Assembly (NCBI RefSeq): GCF_013283745.1
Contig: NZ_JABSTZ010000001.1
Coordinates: forward strand, 1,754,406-1,818,405
DNA length: 64,000 nucleotides
Direction: 5' to 3'
DNA from: Aeromicrobium stalagmiti
GTDB taxonomy: Bacteria > Actinomycetota > Actinomycetes > Propionibacteriales > Nocardioidaceae
Shown here: positions 31,708-40,041 of the stretch, one piece after another
Position numbering within the stretch: position 1 is the stretch's first letter
How the letters are laid out: each line of letters begins with the position of its first letter
Translations under genes and position numbers: made by a program
The notes under the pieces: generated by a model
Told to the model about the DNA's origin: nothing
The model's database searches: none
Seen by the model: the letters and a program-made list of their open reading frames with translations, nothing else

Positions 31708-34700
31708 ATGACGGTCGAGTACGAGCGGGAAGCACCCCAGCAGACGCCCCCCGCGCACCGGCTCGACCTCCAGCAGCGCAGCGTCGTCGAGCACCCGGGC
31801 GGGCCGCTGCTCGTGCTGGCCGGGCCCGGTGCCGGCAAGACGTCGACCCTGGTCGAGGTCGTCGCCGATCGGGTCGACCGCGGTATCGCGCCCGAGGAGA
31901 TCCTGGTCCTGACGTTCAGCCGCAAGGCGGCCGACGAGCTCAAGTCCCGCATCGCCCGCCGGCTCGCCCGCACCACCGCCACGACGCCGGCCATGACGTT
32001 CCACTCCTTCTGCTACGCCCTGGTCCGCCACCTCCAGACCGAGAGCGAGTTCTCGCGGCCCTTGCAGCTGCTGAGCGCGCCCGAGCAGGACGCGATCATC
32101 CAGCGGCTCCTCGGTGAGGGCGACGCCGAGGACTGGCCGGTCCTCATGCGGCCCGCCCTGCGCACCCGAGGCCTGGCCGACGAGATGCAGAAGCTGCTCT
32201 CCACGGCCCGCGGCCGCAACATGGACGCGCTCGACCTGCTGCGGCTGGGGGAGTCGACCGGCCGGGCGGAGTGGACGGCAGCGGCGCGCTTCTTCGACGA
32301 GTACACCGGCGTCGCGGCCCTGCAGAACACGATCGACTACTCCGACCTGGTGTTCCAGGCCGTGCAGCTGCTGGGCGATCCCGTCCACCGCGAGCGCATG
32401 CGCCAGGCCTACCGGCTCGTCGTGGTCGACGAGTACCAGGACACCGATCCGCTGCAGGTCGAGCTGCTGCAGGCTCTGGCCGGCGACGGCCGCGACCTCG
32501 TGGTGGTGGGCGACCCCTACCAGTCGATCTACGGCTTCCGGGGCGCCGACGTGCGCGGCATCCTCGATTTTCGTGAGCAGTTCCGGCAGATCGACGGCAC
32601 GCCTGCCGACCTCGCCGTCCTGACGAGCACCAGTCGCTACGGCGAGACGATCTCGGCGGCGGTCGCCTCGATCGTCTCCAACCGCGGCGTGCTCGGACCG
32701 GTCGACGGCCACGACTTCGACGGGCTGCGCCACCTCACGCCGCGCCGCCACCTCGAGGGCGACGTCGATGTCTCGACCTATGCGACCGCGACGGCCGAGG
32801 CCGAGCATGTCGCGCTGTTCCTGCGCGAGCAGCGGCTGTCCCACGAGGTGCCGTGGGACCAGATGGCCGTGCTCGTGCGGTCGGGAGCCGACATCGCCCG
32901 GTTCCAGCGGTCGCTGAGCGCTGCAGGCGTCCCGGTCGTCGTGGCGGGCGACGAGCTGCCCCTGCGGGCCGAGCCGGCCGTCCGCACCCTGCTGGTGGCG
33001 CTGCGCGCAGCCGACGACCTCGCCCACGACCGTCCCGTCGATCCCGCCGCGGCCGATGCGCTGCTGGCCGGGCCACTGTGCGGCCTCGACGCCCCGGCGC
33101 TGCGCCGCGTCGGACGGGCCCTGCGCGACGCCGACCGCACCGACGAGCGTGGTCCCCGCGCGTCCCGGCTCCTGCTGGCCGAGGCGCTGTCCCAGCCGGC
33201 CGTGCTGCTCTCGCTCGCCGCTCCGGGGTCGCCGCTCGGTCACTCGGCTGCACGGGCGTCCCGGCTCGCGGCCCTGCTGCGGCGTGCCGCCGACCAGATC
33301 GGTGCCGGCGAGCCCGCCGAACGCGTGCTGTGGACGCTGTGGGCGGGCACCGGGTGGCGCGACCGCCTGCGCGACGAGGCCCTGGGCGACGGCGAGGGGT
33401 CGGCCCGGGCCGACCACGACCTCGACGTGCTCGTCGCCCTCTTCGCCCAGGCCGCCCGCGCCGAGGAGCAGCACACCCGCCGCTCGCTCGCCGAGTTCAT
33501 CACCGAGCTGGAGTCCCAGGAGATCCCGGCCGACACCTTGGCCCAGGGGGTGATTGCTCCCGACGCCGTCCAGCTCATGACGGCCCACCGGTCCAAGGGG
33601 CTGGAGTGGCACACCGTGGTCGTCGCCGGCGTGCAGGACGGGACGTGGCCCGACGTGCGTCATCGCGGCAGCTTCCTGCGGGCCGAGCGGCTGGGGCCGG
33701 GTGGCGAGATCGCGCCGCCCACGCCGCGTGAGGCGCTGCGCGAGGAGCGGCGGCTGTTCTACGTGGCCTGCACCCGGGCCCGGCAGCACCTGTTCGTCAC
33801 CGCGGTCGAGAGCGGCCGCGAGGACGGTGACCAGCCCTCGATGTTCGTCACCGAGCTGTGGGAGCACCTGCACCGCGACGCGTCCGGGGCCGTCCCCGTG
33901 CGTGAGCCGCAGCGCCGTCCCGAGCGTCCGCTGTCGCTGCGCGGGTCCATCGCGGCGCTGAGGCGGCTCGGAGAGACCACCGAGAGCGACGTCGTCCGCG
34001 ACCGGGTCGCCCGACTCCTCGCGATGCTGGCCGAGCGACCCGGCGGTGCGACGCGTCCGGCGCGGCCCGAGCGGTGGTGGGGCATGAGCGCCATCACCCG
34101 GGCCGAGGCGCCGATGCGGGCCCCCGACGCCACGATCCGGCTGTCGGGCAGCTCGGTGAGCGCGATCACCGAGTGCCCCCTCAAGTGGTTCTACGACCAC
34201 GAGGTCAAGGCATCCACGGGCACCACGACGGCTCAGGGCTTCGGGTCGGTCGTTCACGCGGTGGCGGCCGAGGTGGCCGAGGGCCGGCTGCCCGCTGACG
34301 CCGAGGCGCTGGGTGTCTACGTCGACCGGGTGTGGGACCAGCTCGCGTTCGCCGCCGACTGGATCGGCGGGCGCGAACGGGCCGAGGCCCGCGACGCCCT
34401 CGTCCGGTTCGTGCAGTGGCACCTGCAGCACGGTCGTCGCACCCTGGCGGCCGAGCACGAGTTCCTCGTCACCACGACGGTCGACGGTCGCGAGGTCGCC
34501 CTCGGCGGATCGATGGACCGGGTCGAGATCGACGACGACGGCATCCACGTGGTCGACCTCAAGACCAGCAAGTCGGTCGCCGACAAGAAGGATCTCGCCG
34601 AGCACCCGCAGCTCGGCTTCTACCAGCTGGCCGTCGACCTCGGGGCGACGTCCGACCTCGCCGCTGGCGTCCGCGCGGCCGGTGCCGAGCTGGTGCAGCT

Positions 34701-34932
34701 GCGCAACGGTGAGAAGAAGGTCCCCGACTACCCGGTCGTGCAGCCGCAGGACGGTCCGCCGGCCGACCTGCCGTTCTTCGCGCTCGAGCAGCTGACCCGG
34801 TCCGTGCACGTCATCGCCGAGGAGCAGTTCGTGGCCACGCCCAGCGAGAAGTCCTGCCGCTACTGCGAGTTCCAGCGAGCCTGCCCCGCGCAGCCCGAGG
34901 GCGCCACGATCCTCGACGGAGGCCACGCATGA
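31708..34932 (+). CDS. adnA: AdnA: subunit of the AdnAB helicase-nuclease
   Basis: A 1074-residue UvrD-like helicase fused to a RecB-type nuclease. Walker A is AGPGAGKTSTL (about residues 38-48), motif Ia FSRKAADELK, and motif II VVVDEYQDTDPLQ. LMTAHRSKGLEWHTV is motif V-like. The C-terminal nuclease has GSMDRVEI and VVDLKTSKS, and four Cys (ECPLKWF and CRYCEFQRACP) probably hold a 4Fe-4S cluster as in AddB. AdnAB resects double-strand ends in Actinobacteria. The Walker A and B of this subunit look intact, although in mycobacteria the AdnB motor does most work. The ATG at 31708 was chosen because it precedes the first conserved segment. Confidence 0.9.
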   Translation: MTVEYEREAPQQTPPAHRLDLQQRSVVEHPGGPLLVLAGPGAGKTSTLVEVVADRVDRGIAPEEILVLTFSRKAADELKSRIARRLARTTATTPAMTFHSFCYALVRHLQTESEFSRPLQLLSAPEQDAIIQRLLGEGDAEDWPVLMRPALRTRGLADEMQKLLSTARGRNMDALDLLRLGESTGRAEWTAAARFFDEYTGVAALQNTIDYSDLVFQAVQLLGDPVHRERMRQAYRLVVVDEYQDTDPLQVELLQALAGDGRDLVVVGDPYQSIYGFRGADVRGILDFREQFRQIDGTPADLAVLTSTSRYGETISAAVASIVSNRGVLGPVDGHDFDGLRHLTPRRHLEGDVDVSTYATATAEAEHVALFLREQRLSHEVPWDQMAVLVRSGADIARFQRSLSAAGVPVVVAGDELPLRAEPAVRTLLVALRAADDLAHDRPVDPAAADALLAGPLCGLDAPALRRVGRALRDADRTDERGPRASRLLLAEALSQPAVLLSLAAPGSPLGHSAARASRLAALLRRAADQIGAGEPAERVLWTLWAGTGWRDRLRDEALGDGEGSARADHDLDVLVALFAQAARAEEQHTRRSLAEFITELESQEIPADTLAQGVIAPDAVQLMTAHRSKGLEWHTVVVAGVQDGTWPDVRHRGSFLRAERLGPGGEIAPPTPREALREERRLFYVACTRARQHLFVTAVESGREDGDQPSMFVTELWEHLHRDASGAVPVREPQRRPERPLSLRGSIAALRRLGETTESDVVRDRVARLLAMLAERPGGATRPARPERWWGMSAITRAEAPMRAPDATIRLSGSSVSAITECPLKWFYDHEVKASTGTTTAQGFGSVVHAVAAEVAEGRLPADAEALGVYVDRVWDQLAFAADWIGGRERAEARDALVRFVQWHLQHGRRTLAAEHEFLVTTTVDGREVALGGSMDRVEIDDDGIHVVDLKTSKSVADKKDLAEHPQLGFYQLAVDLGATSDLAAGVRAAGAELVQLRNGEKKVPDYPVVQPQDGPPADLPFFALEQLTRSVHVIAEEQFVATPSEKSCRYCEFQRACPAQPEGATILDGGHA

Positions 34933-37900
34933 CGCTGCTGCAGACGATCGACGACCTCAACCGGGTCTTCCAGGGTCTCTTCCCGGCCGCGCCGGGCCGC
35001 GACCCGTTCCACTTCTCCGAGCCCCAGGTCGCGGCCATCACGGCGCCGGTCGACAGTCCCAGCGTCATCATCGCGGGCGCCGGATCGGGCAAGACGACGG
35101 TCATGGCGGCCCGGGTCGTGTGGTTGGTGGGGCACCACGGCGTGCTGCCCGAGCGCATCCTCGGCCTGACGTTCACCAACAAGGCGGCGTCCGAGCTGGG
35201 CGTTCGCGTGCGGCGCTCGCTCGCGGGGCTCGACCTCGAGACCGACGGCGATCCGACGACCTCGACCTACCACGCCTTCGCCGGCACCCTGATCGCCGAG
35301 CACGGCCTGCGCCTGGGCATCGAGCCCGACCTGCGGATCCTGTCCGACGCCTCGCGGTTCCAGCGCGTCGCCCGGGCCATCGAGTCTCACGACGGCGAGC
35401 TCACCGAGGTCACGACGAGCGTGCCGCGCCTGGTCGGCGACGTCATGGCACTCGACGGCCAGCTGTCCGAGCACCTCGTCACGACCGACCAGCTGCGCGC
35501 CTTCGACGCCGAGCTCATCACGATGCTCCAGGGTGCCGACAAGCACTACGCCGTGCACGACGCCGGCATCGCAGCCGCCCGCAAGCGCATCGAGCTGAGC
35601 CGGCTGGTCGATCGCTACCGCGGGGCCAAGGCAGCGGCCGGTGTCATGGACTTCTCCGACCAGATGGCCTGGGGCGCCGAGCTGTCGGCCGTTCCGGAGG
35701 TCGCGGAGTCGCTGCGCGAACGCTTCGACGTGGTGCTCCTCGACGAGTACCAGGACACCTCGGTCGCCCAGCGCGACCTGCTCAAGAACCTCTTCTCCGG
35801 GCCTGACGACGAGCGCGGACGCGGGCACAGCGTCATGGCGGTCGGCGACCCGGCGCAGGGCATCTACGGCTGGCGCGGCGCCGCGGCCGGCAACCTGATC
35901 GAGTTCCTCGACCACTTCCCGAGCCGCGACGGCGGACGGGGATCGTTGTTCTCGTTGGTCGAGACCCGGCGCTGCGGCAAGACCATCATCGGCGCTGCCA
36001 ACGAGCTCGCCGCCGACTTCTACGCCACCTCCGACGTCGTCCAGCCGCTCCAGGCGCACCCCGACAACGCCGACGGAGCGGTCACCGTCTCGCTGCACCC
36101 GACCGTGGCCGACGAGGTCGCCTCCGTCGTCGCGGGCGTGCAGACCGCGATCGACGGTGGACACCCGCTGTCGGAGATCGCGATCCTCGTGCGCGTCGGT
36201 GGCGAGAACGGCGAGATCGTCGCCGGCCTGCGCGAGGCGGGCATCCCGTTCGAGGTCGTCGGCCTCACGGGCCTGCTGTCGCAGCCGGAGGTGCAGGACC
36301 TCGTCTCGGTGCTCGAGGTCGTCGACGACGTCACGGCCAACCCCGCGATGCTCCGCCTGCTCACCGGCCCCCGGTGGCACATCGGGCCCCGCGACCTCGC
36401 CCTCCTCGGCCGGCGGGCAGCGACGCTGAGCGGACGGGTGTTCGGGCGCGAGGGCGACCTCACCCTCGACGAGCAGCTCGCCAAGGCCGTCGAGGGCACC
36501 GACCCCACGGAGATCGTGTCGCTGGCCGACGCCGTCGAGGACCCGGGCGACCTGCCCTACTCGCCCGAGGCGCGGGTCCGGTTCCAGTCGCTGTCGGGCC
36601 TGCTGTCGGGGCTGCGGTCGCACGTCGGCGAGCCCCTCTACGACTTCGCCCGGCGGGCCATGCACGCGCTCGACCTCGACGTCGAGCTCGAGGCCAGCGG
36701 TGCGCCGTCAGGGCTCGACAACCTCGCTCTGCTGCTCGAGGCGATCGCCTCCTACTCCGCCGACGACGCGTTCGCCTCGTTGTCGGGCCTGCTGGCCTAT
36801 CTCGAGGCCGAGGAGCGCTTCAACGACGGCATGGAGGTCTCCACGCCGTCCGACGCCGACTCCGTCAAGCTGCTCACGGCGCACAAGGCCAAGGGCCTGG
36901 AGTGGCGGGTCGTGTTCGTCCCGTTCATGGCCAAGGGGGTCTTCCCGCACTCGCGCGGCCGGTCCCGCTGGGTCGGCAGCGCCACGACGCTGCCCGTCGC
37001 GCTGCGCGGCGATGCCGAGCAGCTGCCCGACATCGCCGAGTGGACCTACGCCGGCGACAAGGAGTACCGCACCCTCAGCTCCGCCGATGCCCTGCAGGAG
37101 GAGCGTCGCCTGGGCTACGTCGCCTACACCCGCGCCAAGCTCGAGCTGCACGTCTCGGGCCACTGGTGGGGCCGCACCGCCACCAGGCCCCGGGGTCCGT
37201 CCCCGTTCCTCGACAACACGCGCACCTGGCTGGCCTCGCGGGGAGTCGAGCCATCGCTCTGGACGCCGGAGCCCGAGCCAGACGACCGCAACCCGCTGGC
37301 CGAGCAGCGTCTCGCCGTGGCATGGCCTGCTTCCGTCGCCGACCTCGTCGCGCGACACCGTCTGGCTGCCCTCGTCGACGCGCACATCGAGAACCCGTCG
37401 ATCCCCGCGCTGCCGGAGTTCGGCATGCCCGACGAGCAGGCCGAGCTGGCCGTCGTCCAGCAGATCGAGGACGAGCTCGCGCTGCTGGTGGCCGAGGCCG
37501 ATCGCGCGGCCGATCCCGTCCGCACGATCGCGCTGCCCTCGACCCTGTCGGCGACCACGGCCCTGCGGCTCGCGGCCGAGCAGGACGAGGTGCTCGCCGA
37601 GCTCGCGCGCCCGATGCCGCGCGAGCCGATCGCCGGCGCTCGGTTCGGCACCCGCTTCCACGCCTGGGTCGAGGCGCAGTTCGGCCAGCAGACCCTGCTC
37701 GACCCGTCCGACCTCCCGGGGCGCGGCGACACCCACATCGGCAACGACGCCGAGCTCGACGAGGTGACCCGAGCCTTCCTCGCCGGGCCCTACGGAGGCA
37801 GCTCGCCGCACCGCATCGAGGCACCCTTCTCGCTGGTGCTGGGCGGCCAGCAGGTCATCGGGCGCATCGACGCGGTCTACGAGACCGAGAAGGGATTCGA

Positions 37901-38102
37901 CGTCGTCGACTGGAAGACCAACCGGCAGGCGACGTCCGATCCGCTCCAGCTCGCGATCTACCGGTTGGCCTGGGCCGAGCTGCAGGGCATCGACCCGGCT
38001 CTTGTCGATGGTGTCTTCTACTACGTCCGCCTCGGCGAGGTGCACCGCTACGACGACCTGCCCGGGCGCGCCGAGCTCGAGCAGCGCCTCGGGCTAGCCT
38101 GA
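34929..38102 (+). CDS. adnB: AdnB: subunit of the AdnAB helicase-nuclease
   Basis: A 1057-residue partner of AdnA, overlapping it by 4 bp, so the two are made together. Walker A is AGAGSGKTTV (about residues 49-58), motif Ia FTNKAASELG, motif II LLDEYQDTSVAQ and LLTAHKAKGLEWRVVFV. The C-terminal nuclease domain shows EQDE..., GRIDAVYE and VDWKTNRQ, the acidic/Lys triad of RecB nucleases. It has no C-terminal Cys cluster, as expected for AdnB. In mycobacteria AdnB provides the translocating motor. In M. tuberculosis a potassium-channel gene separates adnB from nudC (recalled); here nudC follows after 4 bp. Confidence 0.9.
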   Translation: MTLLQTIDDLNRVFQGLFPAAPGRDPFHFSEPQVAAITAPVDSPSVIIAGAGSGKTTVMAARVVWLVGHHGVLPERILGLTFTNKAASELGVRVRRSLAGLDLETDGDPTTSTYHAFAGTLIAEHGLRLGIEPDLRILSDASRFQRVARAIESHDGELTEVTTSVPRLVGDVMALDGQLSEHLVTTDQLRAFDAELITMLQGADKHYAVHDAGIAAARKRIELSRLVDRYRGAKAAAGVMDFSDQMAWGAELSAVPEVAESLRERFDVVLLDEYQDTSVAQRDLLKNLFSGPDDERGRGHSVMAVGDPAQGIYGWRGAAAGNLIEFLDHFPSRDGGRGSLFSLVETRRCGKTIIGAANELAADFYATSDVVQPLQAHPDNADGAVTVSLHPTVADEVASVVAGVQTAIDGGHPLSEIAILVRVGGENGEIVAGLREAGIPFEVVGLTGLLSQPEVQDLVSVLEVVDDVTANPAMLRLLTGPRWHIGPRDLALLGRRAATLSGRVFGREGDLTLDEQLAKAVEGTDPTEIVSLADAVEDPGDLPYSPEARVRFQSLSGLLSGLRSHVGEPLYDFARRAMHALDLDVELEASGAPSGLDNLALLLEAIASYSADDAFASLSGLLAYLEAEERFNDGMEVSTPSDADSVKLLTAHKAKGLEWRVVFVPFMAKGVFPHSRGRSRWVGSATTLPVALRGDAEQLPDIAEWTYAGDKEYRTLSSADALQEERRLGYVAYTRAKLELHVSGHWWGRTATRPRGPSPFLDNTRTWLASRGVEPSLWTPEPEPDDRNPLAEQRLAVAWPASVADLVARHRLAALVDAHIENPSIPALPEFGMPDEQAELAVVQQIEDELALLVAEADRAADPVRTIALPSTLSATTALRLAAEQDEVLAELARPMPREPIAGARFGTRFHAWVEAQFGQQTLLDPSDLPGRGDTHIGNDAELDEVTRAFLAGPYGGSSPHRIEAPFSLVLGGQQVIGRIDAVYETEKGFDVVDWKTNRQATSDPLQLAIYRLAWAELQGIDPALVDGVFYYVRLGEVHRYDDLPGRAELEQRLGLA
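38095..38100 (+). promoter_or_regulatory. -10 box for nudC, leaderless
   Basis: TAGCCT overlaps the adnB stop region, then six bases and GTG at 38107. This would give nudC an internal promoter in addition to read-through. Confidence 0.45.
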
Positions 38103-38106
38103 AGGG

Positions 38107-38964
38107 GTGGACTTCGCCTTCGATCACGCCCAGCACGACCGCGCCGGACACCTGCGCAAGAACGACGCCTGGCGCACGCCGGACGTGAAGGTGCTGGTGA
38201 TCGGCGGAGAGCACGTCCCGACGGTCGACGGCTCGGGCCTGCGGTGGATCTCGATCGACGAGGCACCGGAGGGGGAGTGGATCTTCCTCGGCATCAAGGA
38301 CGACGTCCGCTACGCCGCCGTCATGGTGGATCGGGTGCCTGATGAGTTCGAGCCCGCCAGCCTGCGGATGATCGGCCCCACCGTCGCGCCCGACGAGGCG
38401 TCGCTCGCGGTGCACGCGGTCGGCATCGCCCGCTGGCACCAGACGCACCGCTTCTGCGCCCGCTGCGGCGCGGCGAGCGAGGTCGCCGAGGCCGGACACG
38501 TGCGCGTCTGCCCGGTCTGCGGTGCCCACCACTTCCCGCGCACCGACCCGGCCGTCATCATGCTGATCACCGACGACCAGGACCGTGCCCTGCTCGGGCG
38601 CCAGCCCGTGTGGCCCGAGGGACGCTTCTCGACCCTGGCCGGCTTCGTCGAGCCGGGGGAGACCCTCGGCGACGCGGTGCGCCGCGAGGTCATGGAGGAG
38701 GTCGGCGTCGAGGTCGGCGACGTGACCTACGCCGCCAGCCAGCCGTGGCCGTTCCCCTCGAGCCTCATGCTCGGCTTCTTCGGGCGTGCTCTGTCGCACG
38801 AGATCAGGGTCGACGAGAACGAGATCGCCGAGGCCCGGTGGTTCACCCGCGAGGATGTCACCGAGATGACCGCGTCGAGCGAGCTGCTCCTGCCGCCCAA
38901 CGTCTCGATCTCACGCTGGCTGCTCCAGCAGTGGCACGGAGGAACCATCCACGGCAAGTGGTAG
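38107..38964 (+). CDS. nudC: NudC: NADH pyrophosphatase
   Basis: A 285-residue Nudix enzyme that hydrolyses NADH to NMNH and AMP and can remove NAD caps from RNA. A four-Cys zinc ribbon (FCARCG and VCPVCG, about residues 115-140) precedes the Nudix box GFVEPGETLGDAVRREVMEEVGVEVG in its usual position (about 178). The specific motif SQPWPFPSSLM, which identifies NADH pyrophosphatases, follows. All features are intact. It starts 4 bp after adnB. Confidence 0.93.
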   Translation: MDFAFDHAQHDRAGHLRKNDAWRTPDVKVLVIGGEHVPTVDGSGLRWISIDEAPEGEWIFLGIKDDVRYAAVMVDRVPDEFEPASLRMIGPTVAPDEASLAVHAVGIARWHQTHRFCARCGAASEVAEAGHVRVCPVCGAHHFPRTDPAVIMLITDDQDRALLGRQPVWPEGRFSTLAGFVEPGETLGDAVRREVMEEVGVEVGDVTYAASQPWPFPSSLMLGFFGRALSHEIRVDENEIAEARWFTREDVTEMTASSELLLPPNVSISRWLLQQWHGGTIHGKW

Positions 38965-39015
38965 CAGGGGGCGCTGACGGGTCGTTGACCAGATGGCTGA
39001 CGCTCGCCGCTGCGG

Positions 39016-39258
39016 TCAGGAGGCGAGCTGGGCCTTGATCTGGGCGAGGCTCGGGTTGGTCAGCGCGGTTCCGTCGGCGAACACCAGCGTCGGCACCGTC
39101 TGGTTGCCGTTGTTGGCCTTCTCGACGATGAGCGCGGCGTCGGGCTGCTGCTCGATGTCCACCTCGTCGAAGGCGATGCCCTCGCGCTTGAGCTGTCCCT
39201 TCAGGCGGTGGCAGTAGCCACACCAGGGGGTGGAGTACATCGTGAACGTGCCGGACAT
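39016..39258 (-). CDS. mycoredoxin (glutaredoxin-like)
   Basis: An 80-residue glutaredoxin-fold protein with the active-site CGYC (about residues 12-15) and a TVPTLVF cis-Pro segment (about 55). CGYC and this length are typical of mycoredoxin-1, which uses mycothiol instead of glutathione and reduces mycothiolated proteins. The ATG at 39258 has AAGGAG upstream. It lies opposite nudC and upstream of uvrD2, the same place as in the mycobacterial block. Confidence 0.88.
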   Translation of the reverse strand: MSGTFTMYSTPWCGYCHRLKGQLKREGIAFDEVDIEQQPDAALIVEKANNGNQTVPTLVFADGTALTNPSLAQIKAQLAS

Positions 39259-39373
39259 GAGCTGTCTCCTTCGACGACTGGTCTCGATCATCTCAACACA
39301 CCGGTGGGGTCGGCCATTCCACGGGTTGGCGGCCGAGTTGTGTCAGGGTGTCGCCTCTGGCATCTTGCTCACC

Positions 39374-39946
39374 ATGGAACAGCTCAAGGGGAAGAGCTCA
39401 GCGCTCATGGTTGTCGTCGTGCTGGTCGCCGGAGGGATCTTCTACCTCATCGGCGGGGGATCGGACACGGTCGAGGTCAGCAGCAGCGTCAAGAAGCCCT
39501 ACGACGCGGTCGAGATGACCGTCTCGTCGGTGCGCAGCGACGGCAGGTTCCGCGGCATGATCGAGCGGTCGGGGCGCTACGCCGACAAGGGGCTGCGGAC
39601 GATCGGCACCTACGACCGGGTCTACCTGCGGCTGGCCGACGTCGAGCCACCGCAGCCCGCCCGGGACCCCTGCTGGATCGACGAGGGGCAGAACGCCCTC
39701 GACGACCTGATCGGCGCGCGCATCTGGGTCGACCCCAAGGACGTGCAGGAGCAGGGCAGCGGGACCTTCACGGTCTACGCCTGGAACCGCTCGGGCACGT
39801 TCGTGCAGGAGCAGCTGATCCGCGACGGCGACGCCAAGGTCTTCGCCGGACGCCTGTCGTCGACCTATCGCGACGCCCTCACGGCGGCCGAGGACGAGGC
39901 GTCCGCGGCAGAACGGGGCCTCTTGGGAGCCTGCGCAGGACAGTAG
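39374..39946 (+). CDS. membrane-anchored SNase-like protein, catalytic residues not conserved
   Basis: A 190-residue protein with a short N-terminus, one membrane helix (about residues 12-28) and an exported domain resembling thermonuclease (SNase) folds. The match is best at the C-terminus: VQEQLIRDGDAKV, then YRDALTAAEDEASAAERGLLGAC. Against the usual RLAGIDAPE, this protein has RLADVEPPQ: the Arg is kept but the catalytic Glu is Gln. The second Arg (in the KYGR segment of SNase) is not visible in GSGTFTVYAW. It is probably not an active nuclease. The alignment is by eye. Confidence 0.6.
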   Translation: MEQLKGKSSALMVVVVLVAGGIFYLIGGGSDTVEVSSSVKKPYDAVEMTVSSVRSDGRFRGMIERSGRYADKGLRTIGTYDRVYLRLADVEPPQPARDPCWIDEGQNALDDLIGARIWVDPKDVQEQGSGTFTVYAWNRSGTFVQEQLIRDGDAKVFAGRLSSTYRDALTAAEDEASAAERGLLGACAGQ

Positions 39947-39987
39947 GACCGGTGGACAGCGCGGTGGGGAGTGTCGTCCTCGGCGAC

Positions 39988-39993
39988 TAGGCT
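39988..39993 (+). promoter_or_regulatory. -10 box for uvrD2
   Basis: TAGGCT 48 bases before the uvrD2 GTG. It predicts a leader of about 40 bases with a GAGGAG ribosome binding site. No confident -35. Confidence 0.4.
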
Positions 39994-40041
39994 GGGGAGG
40001 TTCCCGCACGACCCGCCACGACCACCTCCTGAGGAGCCCGA

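Noticed and set aside
31597-34926. A 1109-codon open frame on the strand opposite adnA
   Set aside because: Its composition is that of an antisense shadow of a high-GC gene (Leu, Val, Arg, Gly, His, Asp-rich, no domains), and adnA on the other strand has all helicase and nuclease motifs.
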